Assembly: GCA_963691705.1 (NCBI GenBank)
Contig: OY829542.1
Coordinates: 42,095,105 to 42,159,104 of the forward strand
Source: Viola odorata
Lineage: Eukaryota > Streptophyta > Magnoliopsida > Malpighiales > Violaceae
Reading direction: 5' to 3'
DNA length: 64,000 bases
Position 1 is the first letter of the stretch. Every line of letters begins with the position of its first letter. The notes beneath the pieces were generated by a model. That model did not search any database. It was not told where the DNA came from and saw only the letters and a list, made by a program, of their open reading frames with translations. Positions 53,966 to 64,000 of this stretch are shown here, in pieces. The translations under genes and the position numbers were made by a program.

Positions 53966-54385
53966 ATGTCTCATACTGGAGCTTCTGCAAGAGTCGAAAA
54001 TCCCATAGATCTCGAGGCTAGGAGAGCTCGTAGTATTTTTGATTGTGATGAAGTTTTGAGGGCTGAGTTGGAGGAGAACGGTATCACCTTTCCCTTGGGT
54101 TGTCGCCCGTATATCCCTACGAAAGACATTCGGCTCCATGCCGCCATGTGGGGAACGTTTCATCTGGTTTACTTCAAGATGTTCCTCTATGGATTTCATC
54201 TCCCACTTCATACTTCCCTCATGAAGCTGCTAGACCACTACGATCTTAATCCGGTTCAAGTAACTCCGTCTTCATGGTGTGGGATTTATGCATTCCTTCG
54301 GTCATGCGAGATGAAGCGTATTTTCACTCCATCCCTCGATCTATTCCGTACATTTTTCAAGTTGAGTTGTCGCGCCTGCTTATGA
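53966..54385 (+). pseudogene. Tat-4 antisense gene C, N-terminal part only
   Basis: ATG at 53966 (MSHTGASARVENPIDLEARR). The frame stays open for 139 codons through 'YFKMFLYGFHLPLHTSLMKLL', DLNPVQVTPSSW and 'FTPSLDLFRTFFKLSCRACL'. It then stops at 54385 because the sequence jumps to the leader region of gene D (near 54386, GATCTTTTGATTGATGC). Compared with Tat-1, about 2.1 kb is missing: the rest of exon 1, the intron and all of exon 2. The product would be a truncated transposase-28-like region without the coiled coil. Confidence 0.75.
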
Positions 54386-54592
54386 TCTTTTGATTGATGC
54401 AGGAGAAAAGTCTTGATAACTCAGGCACACGTGTCCATTTTTTAGGAAACCTAGGGCTAGCGTGCTTCAGAATCTTAGCAAGATTGAAGCACTGCCGCGT
54501 TTCTCTAGAATTGTACTCATTGCTTGAGTCTTTTCCTTGTGATCCTCTCACGCAACGACTGCGACGTCCGTCATTTTGTTGACTACTAGGGT

Positions 54593-54599
54593 TATAAAA
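54593..54599 (+). promoter_or_regulatory. TATA box of antisense gene D (Tat-4)
   Basis: CTAGGGTTATAAAACCC at 54587-54603, about 170 bp before the ATG. Confidence 0.65.
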
Positions 54600-54766
54600 C
54601 CCAATACTTATTTCTTTTGCTTATTTTTGTCGTTCTGCTTTCTTCATATTTTCTCTAGCTGTCTTATTTTCTTTTCACCGTTCAAGGTTCTCGAAGAGCT
54701 TTCTCTCCAAAGGTACCTCCTCTTTTCTTTCGTCGTCTTCTCCATCTTTACTTTTTTATTTCTACC

Positions 54767-55626
54767 ATGGCTAGGACTCGCCGCTCTGAGTCGAAATCGG
54801 CCGATGAGAAAAAGATGGATATTACTGTTAGTAGTATCACCTCTGAGGTTGCTCTTAATGAGCACTTAGCCACTCACAATGTTGTTATCCTTGAGGGGTA
54901 TAAGGCCATCGTTGCCCCTGAGACAGTACGCTTGAATAGCGTTTTTATGGGCAAGCGTAGGGTCCTGTACACACTAATGTTCCGTTACGGTTTCCAGCTT
55001 CCCATCAACTCTTTCATAAAATAGTTGCTCATTGCCTATGATTTGAACCCTGTTCAATTAGCCCCGAATGCATATTGCTGCGTTTATGCCTTCTTAGAAC
55101 TTTGCAAATACAAGGGGATCACTTCCCCTTCTCTTTTACTGCTTAAATCAATTTTTAAGCTGATGAAGTGTCGGGGAGTGATAACGATATCGCCCCATTT
55201 TGATGATGACTCACTAAAGTCCTTCACTTGGAAACTTCTCCACATTGAGTCCTCTGTCGATGCTTGGAAGAAAGAGTTCTTTGTGATAGATCTTCCTGAA
55301 GACCCCGGTTCCTGGTGGCGGTCTCGGTTTAACCAAGACGTAAGGACAACATCTAGGGTCGACCAGAGACTCTTCCTCAACGCGAACAAGGTTGGTTAGA
55401 CAAACTTCTTCAACTGGAAATCAGCGTTCATATCCGCCATGTGGCGTGCGGAGTCGATATGAAGGCTTGCGTTAGACGTGAGTGTCTAGTCGCTTCCTTC
55501 TTTACTATCACTGATACTAATGCTAACGTCATTTTGTCATCATGTAGCGATGGATCCTGACTACAAGCCTGAAAACATTAGAAGGCGACTGAAAAGGGCC
55601 CAGGACAGAGAAGAAAAAGAGAACTC
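54767..55626 (+). pseudogene. Tat-4 antisense gene D, truncated
   Basis: ATG 54767 (MARTRRSESKSADEKK). Exon 1 is 54767-55477 and carries 'YGFQLPINSFIK', then TAG at 55022-55024, then DLNPVQLAPNAYCCVYAFLE and WKKEFFVIDL. Intron 1 is 55478-55547. Exon 2 (MDPDYKPENIRRRLKRAQDR) ends at a deletion junction near 55626, where it meets the remnant of the integrase gene read on the other strand. The A run near 54812 is one base shorter than in Tat-1, so this copy keeps the frame there. The stop at FIK lies at the same codon as in Tat-1. Confidence 0.75.
55478..55547 (+). other. intron 1 of antisense gene D (Tat-4)
   Basis: GTGAGTGTCT...CATGTAG, 70 bp, with GATACTAATGCTAAC before the acceptor. Confidence 0.75.
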
Positions 55627-58600
55627 CTGACATTTCGGGCAAGTTTGCACATAGTCGTGGCAATCTTTCCGGATGGTGGGCCAGTACAATCCAGATCTGA
55701 AGACTTGCACAGCCAGGGTACCGCCCGATACATGCATACCGCATATCCCTTCATGAATTTCGCGCAACGTGTGAAGACCCTCTTGTTCCATTATGCATTT
55801 GGCCGCTGGGTGCGAAAAGCATCTTCGGACCAGGTCCCCGTCATAGTATGTACAGCGAGCTGCCTACCTCAGCACTTTTTTCTTTTCAGCGATATTCTCA
55901 GGCAGTTCTTCGTGTTTTAAGTATTTAATTATGGGGACTCGCCAGTCGTTCTTGAGTTCTTCCACACATAGAGATGCTTGCTCTTCCATGAAGGAGGGTA
56001 TAGGTAATTCTCGGTAATACACACCTTTGGGTATGGATGCTTCTGGGTTTGCAGCCAGCTTGGCATGGTTGTCACCTTCGGCGTTGTCCTCTCGGGGAAT
56101 GTGCTCAAAACTGACTTGCATGCCTTCTTTCTTTATTTCTAATAGCTCCCGCATCACTTTAGCGAGATACTGGACCATGATGGGCTCCCGAGCTTGAGAG
56201 CGCCCCAAGACCTGGTCGATCACTAGTTTGGAGTCACCACAAATTTTCAGACGCAGGTCTCCTGTTCTGCCGGTATCGTGCCTACCTTTAGATGAAAGGC
56301 TTCTCCCTATCCGGAGTCCGGCCAGTAATGCCTCATATTCTGCCGCATTATTGGATAATGGTTGCAGGATTCGGATAGTGTATTGTATTCGCATATCGTT
56401 CGGCCCATTTATAAAGATTCCTGCTCCAGCCGATTCTCGATTTTTAGCCCCGTCTACATGAATGATCCAGAGGTCCGTATAAGTTTCTGGGAACGGGAGA
56501 TCCAAATCATGCCATTCCTCTTCGGGTACGTCTGTTAACGGATCTTCCGTAAAGGTGCATTCCGCTATAAAATCTACCAAGATTTGGGCCTTTACAGATG
56601 GCCGAGACTGATACCTTAGCCCGTATTGTTCGAGTTCAAGAGCCCGGATTAGCATTCTTCCCGAGGATTCAGGCTTTTGAAATATCCTTTTCAGCGGCTG
56701 ATCTGTAAGTACAATAACGGAAAAAGACTGGAAGTATCTGTCCATTTTTCGAGTGGCTTGTACTAGCGCGTACGCTATTTTCTCAATTCGGGCGTATCGC
56801 AACTCCGCATCCTTCAGAACGTGACTCACGAAATACACGGGGCGGTGTGTGTGGCTGTCGTCGCGAACGAGGATGGCGCTGACCACTTCGTCTGCAGCAC
56901 CGAGATATAGGTACAAAGTATCACCTAGTTCTGGCCTGGTCAGCAGCAGATCGGACGATAAGTAATCTTTTAGACTGACAAACGCCTCTTCACATTCCGG
57001 GGTCCAGCCAAAGGATGCTTTCTGGCGTATGACTTTGAAAAAAGGAAGACACTTTTCGCCTTGTTTGGAAATAAAGCGCCCTAGGGCGATAACGCGCCCT
57101 GTTAGCCTTTGTACTTCCTTAACAGTTCTTGGAGATATCATGTCTTGTATGGCTTTAATCTTTGACAGATTAGGCTGGATTCCTTTTTTGCTGACCACGT
57201 AGCCTAGGAATTTTCCGGTCTGAAATGCAAACATACATTTCCGGGGGTTCAGCTTCATACGGTGCCGTTTCATCACGTCAAAGACTTCCTTTAGATCCCG
57301 CAAGTGATCCTGAAAACTAGCGCTTTTTACCAGTATATCGTCAACGTAGGCTTCCACATTTCTTCCTATCTGTTCTTCGAATATCTTGTTTGCCATACGT
57401 TGGAATGTCGCCCCTGCGTTCTTTAACCCAAATGGCATCGCCGTCTAACAGTAAGTGGCCATTGGAGTGATGAAGGCAGTCTTCTCTTCATCTTCAATAG
57501 CCATAGGAATTTGGTGATACCCGGAGTTGGCGTCAAGTGAACTCAAATATGCGTACCCGGCAGTCTGATCGACTAATTGGTCAATGCGGGGAAGCGGGTA
57601 GCAGTCCTTGGGGCATGCGTCGTTCAAATTGGTGAAGTCAATACACATACGCCAGTCTCTATTGGACTTAGGGACGAGGACTGGGTTGGCTAGCCAGGTG
57701 GGGTACTGAACTTCGCGGATGAAACCGGCGTCAAGGAGCTTTGCTACTTCTTTATCAACAGCTAAGGCTTTTTCCTTAGAGAACGCGCGCCGCTTTTGCT
57801 GGATCGGCTTAGCGCCAGGGTCAACGTTGAGTCGATGCTCGGCTATTTCTCGCGATATACCCGGCATGTCTGCGGGTTTCCATGCAAATTCTCCTCGACA
57901 CTTGTTCAATAATTGGGCCAACTGAAGGTTTTCTTCTGAACTGAGCCTTTCGCTGACAAGGAAATCTGCTTTTTCTATGCCGATTACTGGTATAGACACC
58001 ATTTTGTCAAGGGGTTGGGCGCGCTTCTCATCGCCTTGTTCATATGGGTCCGCTGTTATACATACATACCTATCACAACTCTTTTGAGTCATGAGTAGGT
58101 AACATTCGGCCGCCAATTTTTTATTGCCCTTTATCGCTACCACTCTGTCCCAGGAGGGGTATTTCATCTTCAAATGCTTCTGAGATATTACCGCTCCAAA
58201 GCGGTTGAGAAAAGGTCGTCCGAGTATAACATTGTAGGGCAAATTTAGATCCAGGACAAGGAATAGCAAGCTCTCTGATCGCTTGGAGGTGTCTTCCCTG
58301 AAGTAGACTGGCAGAGTAGTTACCCCTGTGACAGGGATTGGGACCCCGTCCACCCCAATTATGGGTTTCTTGCAAGGTATCAATTCGTTCTCGGGCCGCT
58401 TCATGAGATTGTACGCTTCCAACGAGAAGAGGTTTACTGCACTTCCGTTATCTATGAGATTTCTTCTGACTCCATGACTGGCAATGATGGGCGTAACCAC
58501 TAACGCATCGTGGATAGACAACGCCTTTCTCGTCCTCTTCGGAGAAGGCTAACACTATGCGATCTAGAATGCTTATCGTTTCACCTTTCTTTGTCACGCC

Positions 58601-58764
58601 ATCTCGGTTGCGTTTTTCTCCTAACGCCGTCGTCGGTAGTTCTGGTTCATTCATGTAAGGAGTCCCTCCTGCTATGATGTTAATCATAGGGAAGCCCTCG
58701 TCATCTACTGCGAACGTTTCCTCACCTCTTCCTCTGAGAGCATTATCCTTTTGTGGGACGCCAG
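55627..58764 (-). pseudogene. pol: Tat-4 pol, lacking the integrase core and end
   Basis: Protease (IDNGSAVNLFSLEAY), RT ('DWRMCIDFTNLNDA', MPFGLKNAGATF, YVDDILVKS), RNase H, archaeal-type RNase H ('IHVDGAKNRESAG', 'AAEYEALLAGL', 'CGDSKLVIDQVLG') and the integrase zinc finger up to 'CPKCQEFS', where it is cut near 55627. It is the least decayed Tat pol here: 57438-55864 is a single open frame of 524 codons. Breaks: a short deletion with frame change near 58525, a stop at 57445-57447 (TAC or TAT to TAG) and TAG at 55864-55866. Without the integrase catalytic core it cannot integrate by itself. Confidence 0.9.
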
Positions 58765-60568
58765 GGAATACTTGTTGGTTATCTGCGACCCTTTTCGTGG
58801 AATTATTTCTGGTGTCCTCTCTTACTTTGGTTGCGAATTCTCCCAAGTAACCCTCCTCCACCAAATGTTCTATTGCTGATTTTAAGTCCCTGCATACTTC
58901 TATAGAATGCCCCCTGGCTTTGTGGAACTTACAATAAGCATTTTCTCTTCTCCCCAAGAGTACTCCGGGCTTGACGGGCGTAGGGTACCGGATGGGAAGG
59001 TTTCGCTGTTCCACTATCGCCAAAATCTCTGCCCTTGGTAGATTAAGGGAAGGGAAATCATTATCGTATGCCCGGCTTTTAGAGGAATCTCCTTGGCGCT
59101 GAGATGGGGAACTGCCAGGCTTTCCCTTTGAAGTGTTACCTTTCCGCCCACTGGAGGTTTTGGGAATATGATCTTTCCGCCGAGCATACTCGTCGGTGAG
59201 GCGGTCATCAAGAATGGTATTTGCAGGAGCGTTTGGAATCAGAGGTGCCTCAGGTGGCATGCCATAGGTTCTATCTCTATTTTCCTCTTCTTCCATTTTC
59301 GCGTAGTTATGAGCTTTAAGTCTTAAAGCGTCCAGAGTCGCTGGAGGGTCCACCATTAGTGCATCTCTCAATTTACTATAACGGCAGTTCCTCTTCAAGG
59401 CCTCTATAGCAAAATCAATAGTAACGCCCGACGTTAGTGACATTTCTAGATCAAATCGACTAAGAAATTCCTTCAGAGTTTCCTGAGGCCTTCGACGTAG
59501 GTCGAATAACGCGGCGGCAGATTTCCTGATTGGAATTGCTGTGCTGAAACGGCTCCGGAACTTAGATTCCAACTGTGCGAAATTGCTAATAGATCTGCCA
59601 GGAAGGCCCTCGAACCAGAGGCGCGCGACTCCTGATAATGTCATAACAAATATTTGGCATAACGTCGTATCACTGTGCGTCTGAAACTGCACGAAATCCT
59701 TCACCTTATTGATGTGAGAAATGGGATCTCTGGTGCCGTCATAAGTCTCAGTGGGAAGCTTCACATGCCGACTGACCTTATGGCATCTTATACGACGGCT
59801 AAATGGATGACCTGATGTGTCATCAAGAATTACACGCTTCTGGCGTAGGGGAGACATTTCCGCAGGACGCCTCCGATTCCGTGGATCTGGCGTGGGATGT
59901 CACCTAGGAGACCGACTATGGCTTCTAGGCGAGCGAGTTCGATATCTCCTACTGCTGGATCTTTTGCTACGTTCAGGGGATAAATCCCTATTTGCTCCTT
60001 CCCTTCGACCGTCCCAACGGTTTCTGACCTCTTCCAGGTGCCGATCCTCCAGAGGAATAGGACCTAGAGGCACATAAGGTTTCACTCGTCCTTGAGTGAG
60101 CTGCACAAAATTAATCGGGGGATCAGCTACGGATAAAGTTGACCGAAGATTTCCTTGTAATGATGGTGACAAGGGCCGCTCGGTGACAATAGACGGCGTG
60201 AACATGACACGGGGAGGTACACTCGATCCAGAGATTCCAGGTGTCATTCTGGCAGCCATTTCAGTCAAATAGTCCAACCGAGAACGAAGGGCCGCTATTT
60301 CACTCGCAAAAGGTTATTCTGTACTATTTAACACAAATCCCCTTGAAGTAGGAGTAGAGAAGCTAGATCCCGTCATTTGAGACAATGACACGGTCGCCTG
60401 CGAGGAAAGGACTTCCCCTGCAGACCTGATCAAAGGGTTTAGGGATTCTGACACGATTTGTTGCGCTGTCCCAAAAAGTTCAGCAGTAGCAAAAGGGAAT
60501 AACTGTCTGCGAATCGAGAAGGGAATATTAGAAGATGGAGGTCGCGTCCTCTCCGACTCATAAGTCAT
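58765..60568 (-). pseudogene. gag: Tat-4 gag (two stops, otherwise open)
   Basis: ATG 60568 (MTYESERTRPPSS). Stops: TAA near 60314 and TGA at 59900-59902. After the second stop the frame is open through the capsid ('TYDGTRDPISHINKVKDF', 'LWFEGLPGRS'), the knuckle CKFHKARGHSIEVC and into the protease region. The TGA lies in the Arg/Ser segment at exactly the same codon as TGA 9949-9951 in Tat-1. Tat-2 and Tat-3 have sense codons there. The gag/protease border is set by eye. Confidence 0.87.
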
Positions 60569-60632
60569 GATTGTTCCGATCTCTGAGTAGAACAGAGCTT
60601 GGCTATTAAGGATGCTCACTTAATACACCAAG

Positions 60633-60651
60633 GCTCTCAATGAAAGCACCA
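60633..60651 (-). other. primer-binding site candidate of Tat-4
   Basis: Reverse-strand TGGTGCTTTCATTGAGAGC, three bases after the LTR. Confidence 0.65.
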
Positions 60652-60654
60652 ATT

Positions 60655-61211
60655 TGTTAAGATTTTATCTCTTATGTGATCGGGGGTTTGACTTCCATTA
60701 GTCGGAGTTGCTGTAGTTGCCGTCGAATCCACCTGCAAGGCGTAGACACTCCGATGCTTAAGTCAGTAAGTGTTTTGAAAATAGCAGCGGTTCTAGTAAG
60801 TGAATTCTGGCTTACTTGAGGTTTGAATTAAGGGGTATTTATATGCCACTGGTGGCGATAGCAGGGCTTAAGAGCGGTATCCAGGTGAGATGATGCTCCG
60901 GATGAAGTCACGGGCGATACCTGAGGATGACGTCATCAGCGATACCCGAGGTAGTGTCATGGTGGATGTCTCTGGGGAAGGTATCGGGGGTGATACCTTC
61001 GATCATTTCGGGGGCGATAGCTCCATAGGTCCCTAGGATGGGATGATGTCGTACGTTAAGAGACGCATGAGACCTCCCCCCCGCTGAAGTCGACCATCCC
61101 AGTAAACGCTTCAAGGTCTGGTAGCGATAGCTTAGATGTCCGATAAGGCTTGTGGGACTCCATCTTCGGCAGGTTACAGAAATGCCCTTGGGATTGCCTT
61201 AATGGTTATCA
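60655..61211 (-). repeat. Tat-4 5' LTR
   Basis: 557 bp. One TGACGTCA at 60928-60935; the other site is mutated. Reverse TATA at 60836-60843. It lacks the leader hairpin (18 bp missing near 60740) and has a short C run (61076-61082). Confidence 0.92.
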
Positions 61212-61216
61212 TCAGG
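61212..61216 (+). repeat. target-site duplication of Tat-4, right copy (TCAGG)
   Basis: Matches 50633-50637. Confidence 0.93.
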
Positions 61217-62506
61217 AATACAAAAAGAAATAGGAAAGTCAGGGGCATTAGTCGGTGGAAGCGAATCTGCCGCAAATGGAACTTCAGTAACCTTGGGAGG
61301 AGCGTCAGTTGACGCCTCAGCAACCTTTGTTGTTTCAGAAGTACCCGCCACAGTAGAGGCGTCAATTACTATGGTAGGGACTTCGCCGACCTTTTTAGAA
61401 GAAACCTCAGCAGTCAAATTGCTTTTCTCCACCCTGAGTTTCTTCCGTTGAGCCGAGGAAGCATGACAAAGCTCTATCTCAATGTCCATTTCCTCGCTAT
61501 CACTGTCAATTATCCTAGCTATAGGACGACTCGAAGTTGTTTCTCTACCCCGTATAGGTAGCCAATTATCAAGGAAGCGAGAGGCTCGGGCAGAGATGTC
61601 GTGCCCTCCCCCTGCGACTGTCTTAGTTCTCTTTTTTGGCGGAGTAGTCTAACGGCTGGAACCCTCGGGCGGTGGAGAAGCCGATAGCGTTTGGAGCGGT
61701 ATCACGTTTAAAGGAGCGTCATTCCCTCCAGACGGTTGACCTTCAGCATTTTCTGCCAACGAAGTGTGTTAGAACGGTAAGTAAAATTAAGTGATAACGC
61801 GGAAGGAGAAATGCTTACCCATAACGCACTCTTCCAAATGCTTATACAAAGCGAATTCTCGAATACGGAAAGACGTATCTATCTCTAGTAAGGCGTTAGC
61901 GTGAGATAACTCATCCCTCGTCAACACCCCTGGGTTTACCCAGACAACACTAGTAATCTCCTGATTAAATCCCCTACGCCATAAATGGGAAGGTAGTTCG
62001 AGCATGAAGAAACCGCTCTTCCAGTCAGCTACAGTTTCCTCAAAGCCCTGAAATTTTTGCCAGAATGATTGCACGAATGCGTCATTCCACCATGGGGCGA
62101 TATCGACCAAGCAGTTATGACAACTCATTAAATTGATTGATGGAGTAAAGATATTCTTCATCTCGCAGGCGCGAAGAAATACGTAACTACTGCACCAAGA
62201 AGAAGGGGTTAGCTGAGCGGGATTAAGATCATACCGGCGCAGCAACCTCTCTACAAAAGTATGAAGTGGAAAGCGAAAGCCGTAGAGAAACAATTTAAAA
62301 TAAACCATTCTATACTTCCCCCATAACGGATCATGAAGCCGCCAGTCATCCATGGGAATGACAGGAAGATAGTTGGGGGGAAAGAAAACACCTTGACCCT
62401 CTAATTCAGCCCTCAGAATTATTTTGCACGAGAAAATACTGCGCGTCCTTTCAATTTCTGGATCTAGAGGCCTCTGAAGACCCCTGGTAGCTCTAGTGTA
62501 GCGCAT
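61217..62506 (-). pseudogene. Tat-3 antisense gene C, 5' part (exon 1, intron, start of exon 2)
   Basis: ATG 62506 (MRYTRATRGLQRPLDPEIER). Exon 1, 62506-61819, is fully open: 'YFKLFLYGFRFPLHTFVERLL', DLNPAQLTPSSW, 'FTPSINLMSCHNC', 'WKSGFFMLELPSHLWR' and 'RIREFALYKHLEECV'. It has a small in-frame deletion in the middle relative to Tat-1. Intron 61818-61753. Exon 2 from 61752 is Ser/Thr/Pro-rich with one stop (TAG near 61652). It continues to 61217, where Tat-4 interrupts it; the rest is at 50637-49748. It is the best-preserved N-terminal half of this protein in the window, and shows the resemblance to gene D most clearly. Confidence 0.78.
61753..61818 (-). other. intron of antisense gene C (Tat-3)
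   Basis: Reverse-strand GTAAGCATTT...TTGGCAG, 66 bp, same position and length as in Tat-1. Confidence 0.75.
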
Positions 62507-63002
62507 ATTGAACCAGTAAAAGAAAAACCAGAGCGAAAGAGAAGCAAAATACCTTGAAGGAGAAAATAATGAGTAGACCACTGGCGCCGACGAACGGTTG
62601 AAGGAATTTCCCTTGAGTAGAAGAAGAAGCAAAACGAAAGTATAATAGAGGAAAATTCGAAGCGCAAGTAAAAGTGTGAGAAGAAGGCAATTATTCCCTT
62701 TTAAAGGTCAAATTCAGCAACTGAGCGACCTGTGAGAATAAGACACGCGCTAAGTAAAAAATGACACGTGGAACGGCCTCAGAGGAATATTTATGACTAA
62801 GCATTTATATCCTTGAGGAAAGGCGGTTAGCGATTGAAAAATGAAGAATGGTTGCATTGAGCGATAGCTGATCGCTCAACGTTAACTGTCTAAGGGTCGT
62901 AGAAGTTAACGTAGAATATAACAGCAAGAAAGCAAGCACCAACAATGTTATTTTATTCATGATAAGCCATACGGCATCTATAATATGCATGGTGTGTGAA
63001 GA
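62507..63002 (-). other. spacer and leader of gene C (Tat-3)
   Basis: Pyrimidine-rich leader on the reverse strand, drifted TATA-like CCTTTAAAAGGG near 62697-62706, no open frame upstream. Confidence 0.5.
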
Positions 63003-63422
63003 TTAATCCTCGTCAGGCCAGTAAGAAGGCCAGTAAGAGTTATCTCCATCCGAGGACGGAAACTCCTCATCAGCGAAAGGGAAAGGCTCGTCAGCCCTTG
63101 TCTCTCGACCAGGCTTTGGTGGACTTGACTCCCTTTTAGTAGCGGGAGCCGCTACCTCGACACTGATGCCGCTGGAGGAACCCCCTTCTATGAAATGATT
63201 GATGTGAGGAAACAGTTCATCGCCCCTCCGAACAGTAGGGACATAAAGGTCAAACGGCACGCTGGCTGCCTCGAAGGCCTTTCTCTTCGGCCTCTTGCGA
63301 CCTTTGCGTCGGGTAGGTCACATTTTCAGACGCGGCGAGGGAGGATCGTCAAAATCCGGCGAAGTCGGAGGAGTTGGTGGGGACTCAAGCTCAATGGCAT
63401 CTCCGAAATATGAATCAACCAT
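63003..63422 (-). pseudogene. Tat-3 antisense gene B (one stop)
   Basis: ATG 63422 (MVDSYFGDAIELESPP), 420 bp to TAA 63003-63005, the same length as the intact Tat-4 copy. It has the proline-rich start, a basic patch (RRKGRKRPKRK) and an acidic tail ('EFPSSDGDNSYW'). One in-frame TGA at 63318-63320 lies just before the basic patch, at a spot where Tat-4 keeps an open frame. Sequence is well diverged from Tat-1 and Tat-4, but the three-part layout is the same. Confidence 0.65.
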
Positions 63423-63955
63423 GGAACTTTAAGCAATCTCAACGTAGAAATGCGAAGAAGAAGATGAATAGGAAAAAGAAGAAAAAATCTCATTAAATAG
63501 CCGAAGCGAAGAGGACGTCCCACTTTCTCGCGCGACCTTTGAGAAAGGTCAATACGCTTCGAGAAGAACGATTATAATTGCAGAAGCGAATCCTATGATC
63601 GCGCCTGTCAAAATTTCTCACTGATCAAGAGACACCAAAAAACTGCCCAATCAATTGAGACTGAAGAGGCGGCGCGAAATCAATGCGGAACAGTTCACAA
63701 GAGTAACCGTTGCTACCTGACAACCAAGAAAAAAGAAGCGATGCAGAAGTTCAACCAATGGCGGACTCGTTTTCAGTTGGGCTAATGTGGCACTCAACTG
63801 AAACGTTAACTGGCACGTTGCGAAAAGAATGGAGGAAAAATGCAAGGTAACGAGAAGATACTTTATTTATGGCCTAACGGCCCGAAGCTTACATCCGCTT
63901 ACACACTGAGAACATAGAAAAGAAGATAAAAGGAAGCGATGACGGTAGCGAGCAG
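63423..63955 (-). other. spacer between genes A and B of Tat-3
   Basis: Gene B TATA-like box at 63493-63499, the word CGTTTTCAGTTGGGC near 63768-63782 and the transcript-end-like TTTATTTATGGCC near 63862. No open frame. Confidence 0.5.
63493..63499 (-). promoter_or_regulatory. TATA-like box of antisense gene B (Tat-3)
   Basis: Reverse-strand GGCTATTTAATGAGAT, about 75 bp before the ATG at 63422. Confidence 0.5.
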
Positions 63956-64000
63956 TCAAGCATTGGACCTGGCATCCTCCTCTCCCGGCACCACAGGAAC
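63956..64000 (-). CDS. Tat-3 antisense gene A, C-terminal end (partial, runs off window)
   Basis: The last 14 codons read VPVVPGEEDARSNA before TGA at 63956-63958, aligning with the acidic ends of gene A in Tat-1 ('IPIIPEDAGSDA') and Tat-4 ('IPEVPEDAGFDA'). The rest lies beyond 64000. Confidence 0.6.
   Translation of the reverse strand, partial: VPVVPGEEDARSNA

Larger units (their letters stand above)
50638..61211 (-). mobile_element. Tat-4: reverse Tat-lineage element with two internal deletions
   Basis: LTRs at 60655-61211 (5') and 50638-51238 (3'), perfect TCAGG duplication, about 10.6 kb against about 16.1 kb for Tat-1. Gag and pol lie on the reverse strand, the antisense cassette on the forward strand. 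One deletion removes the integrase core, pol end, hairpin array and most of gene D. The other removes the second half of gene C. The LTRs differ at about 16 sites by eye, apart from indels. Confidence 0.92.
8610..64000 (+). mobile_element. Tat-2: Tat-lineage Ty3/gypsy element, 3' end outside window
   Basis: The 5' LTR is 8610-8624 plus 32342-32820, split by the insertion of Tat-1. Then come the primer-binding region 32824-32842, gag from 32905 and pol to 38685, where Tat-3 inserts. The remainder (last pol codons, any antisense genes, 3' LTR) should lie beyond 64000. It is the oldest member of the nest, since Tat-1 and Tat-3 both lie inside it. Confidence 0.85.
38686..64000 (+). mobile_element. 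Tat-3: Tat-lineage element with antisense cassette, 3' end outside window
   Basis: Short 5' LTR 38686-38906, gag 38988-40785, pol 40786-45082, hairpin repeat array 45203-45706. Antisense genes D (46752-49075), C (49748-50632 and 61217-62506) and B (63003-63422) follow, with the end of A at 63956-64000. Gene C is split by Tat-4. Confidence 0.88.

Noticed and set aside
54644..55389. Reverse frames inside Tat-4 antisense genes
   Set aside because: Shadows of the forward-strand gene D, which has the conserved introns and family pattern.
55561..55791. Possible fusion protein made of integrase finger and a novel tail
   Set aside because: The tail is gene D exon 2 read on the wrong strand after a deletion; there is no reason to think it functions.
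1..64000. tRNA, rRNA, organelle or bacterial genes
   Set aside because: None of the conserved A/B boxes with cloverleaf pairing, rRNA motifs or operon-like coding density was seen by eye. A formal tRNAscan or Infernal run was not possible.

Overview
The window is plant nuclear DNA, probably angiosperm heterochromatin. It is made almost entirely of nested Ty3/gypsy LTR retrotransposons. I found no convincing intact host gene, tRNA, rRNA or CRISPR array. The plant assignment rests on Tat-lineage pol with two RNase H domains, chromovirus and Athila-like pieces, TATAAATA-type LTR promoters and short GT-AG introns.

Layout. 1-8609 is a patchwork of older debris: LTR-like sequence, a reverse-strand Athila-like LTR end, a small spliced gene remnant (2445-3390), a forward chromovirus 3' end, a reverse chromovirus pol fragment, an Athila-like LTR and a reverse Athila-like gag piece. 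From 8610 to the window end four copies of one Tat-type family (LTRs begin TGATAAC; leader starts TGGTGCTTTCATTGAGAGC) and one chromovirus sit inside each other. Tat-2 begins at 8610. Tat-1 (8625-32336, target duplication AGAGG) lies 15 bp inside the 5' LTR of Tat-2. A chromovirus (18097-25667, reverse, duplication TCTTG) lies inside Tat-1. Tat-3 (38686 onward) lies in the last codons of Tat-2 pol. Tat-4 (50638-61211, reverse, duplication TCAGG) lies inside Tat-3. The 3' ends of Tat-2 and Tat-3 are beyond the window.

The most interesting content is a cassette of four genes, here called A, B, C and D, that lies between pol and the 3' LTR of each Tat copy and reads on the opposite strand to gag-pol. 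A is about 125 aa and B about 139 aa; both are unknown. C and D are paralogous, spliced, about 740-residue proteins with a region resembling the putative gypsy-type transposase family (Pfam Transposase_28) followed by coiled coils. Each gene has a TATA-like box upstream of its ATG. Introns have the same length at the same place in different copies, and the first D intron carries a TACTAAC-like branch site. An array of short hairpin repeats lies between the convergent ends of pol and gene D.

Gag-pol of all Tat copies is broken by stops and frameshifts, whereas genes A and B are still open in Tat-4. The chromovirus is the youngest insertion: its two 907-bp LTRs differ at about six positions by eye.
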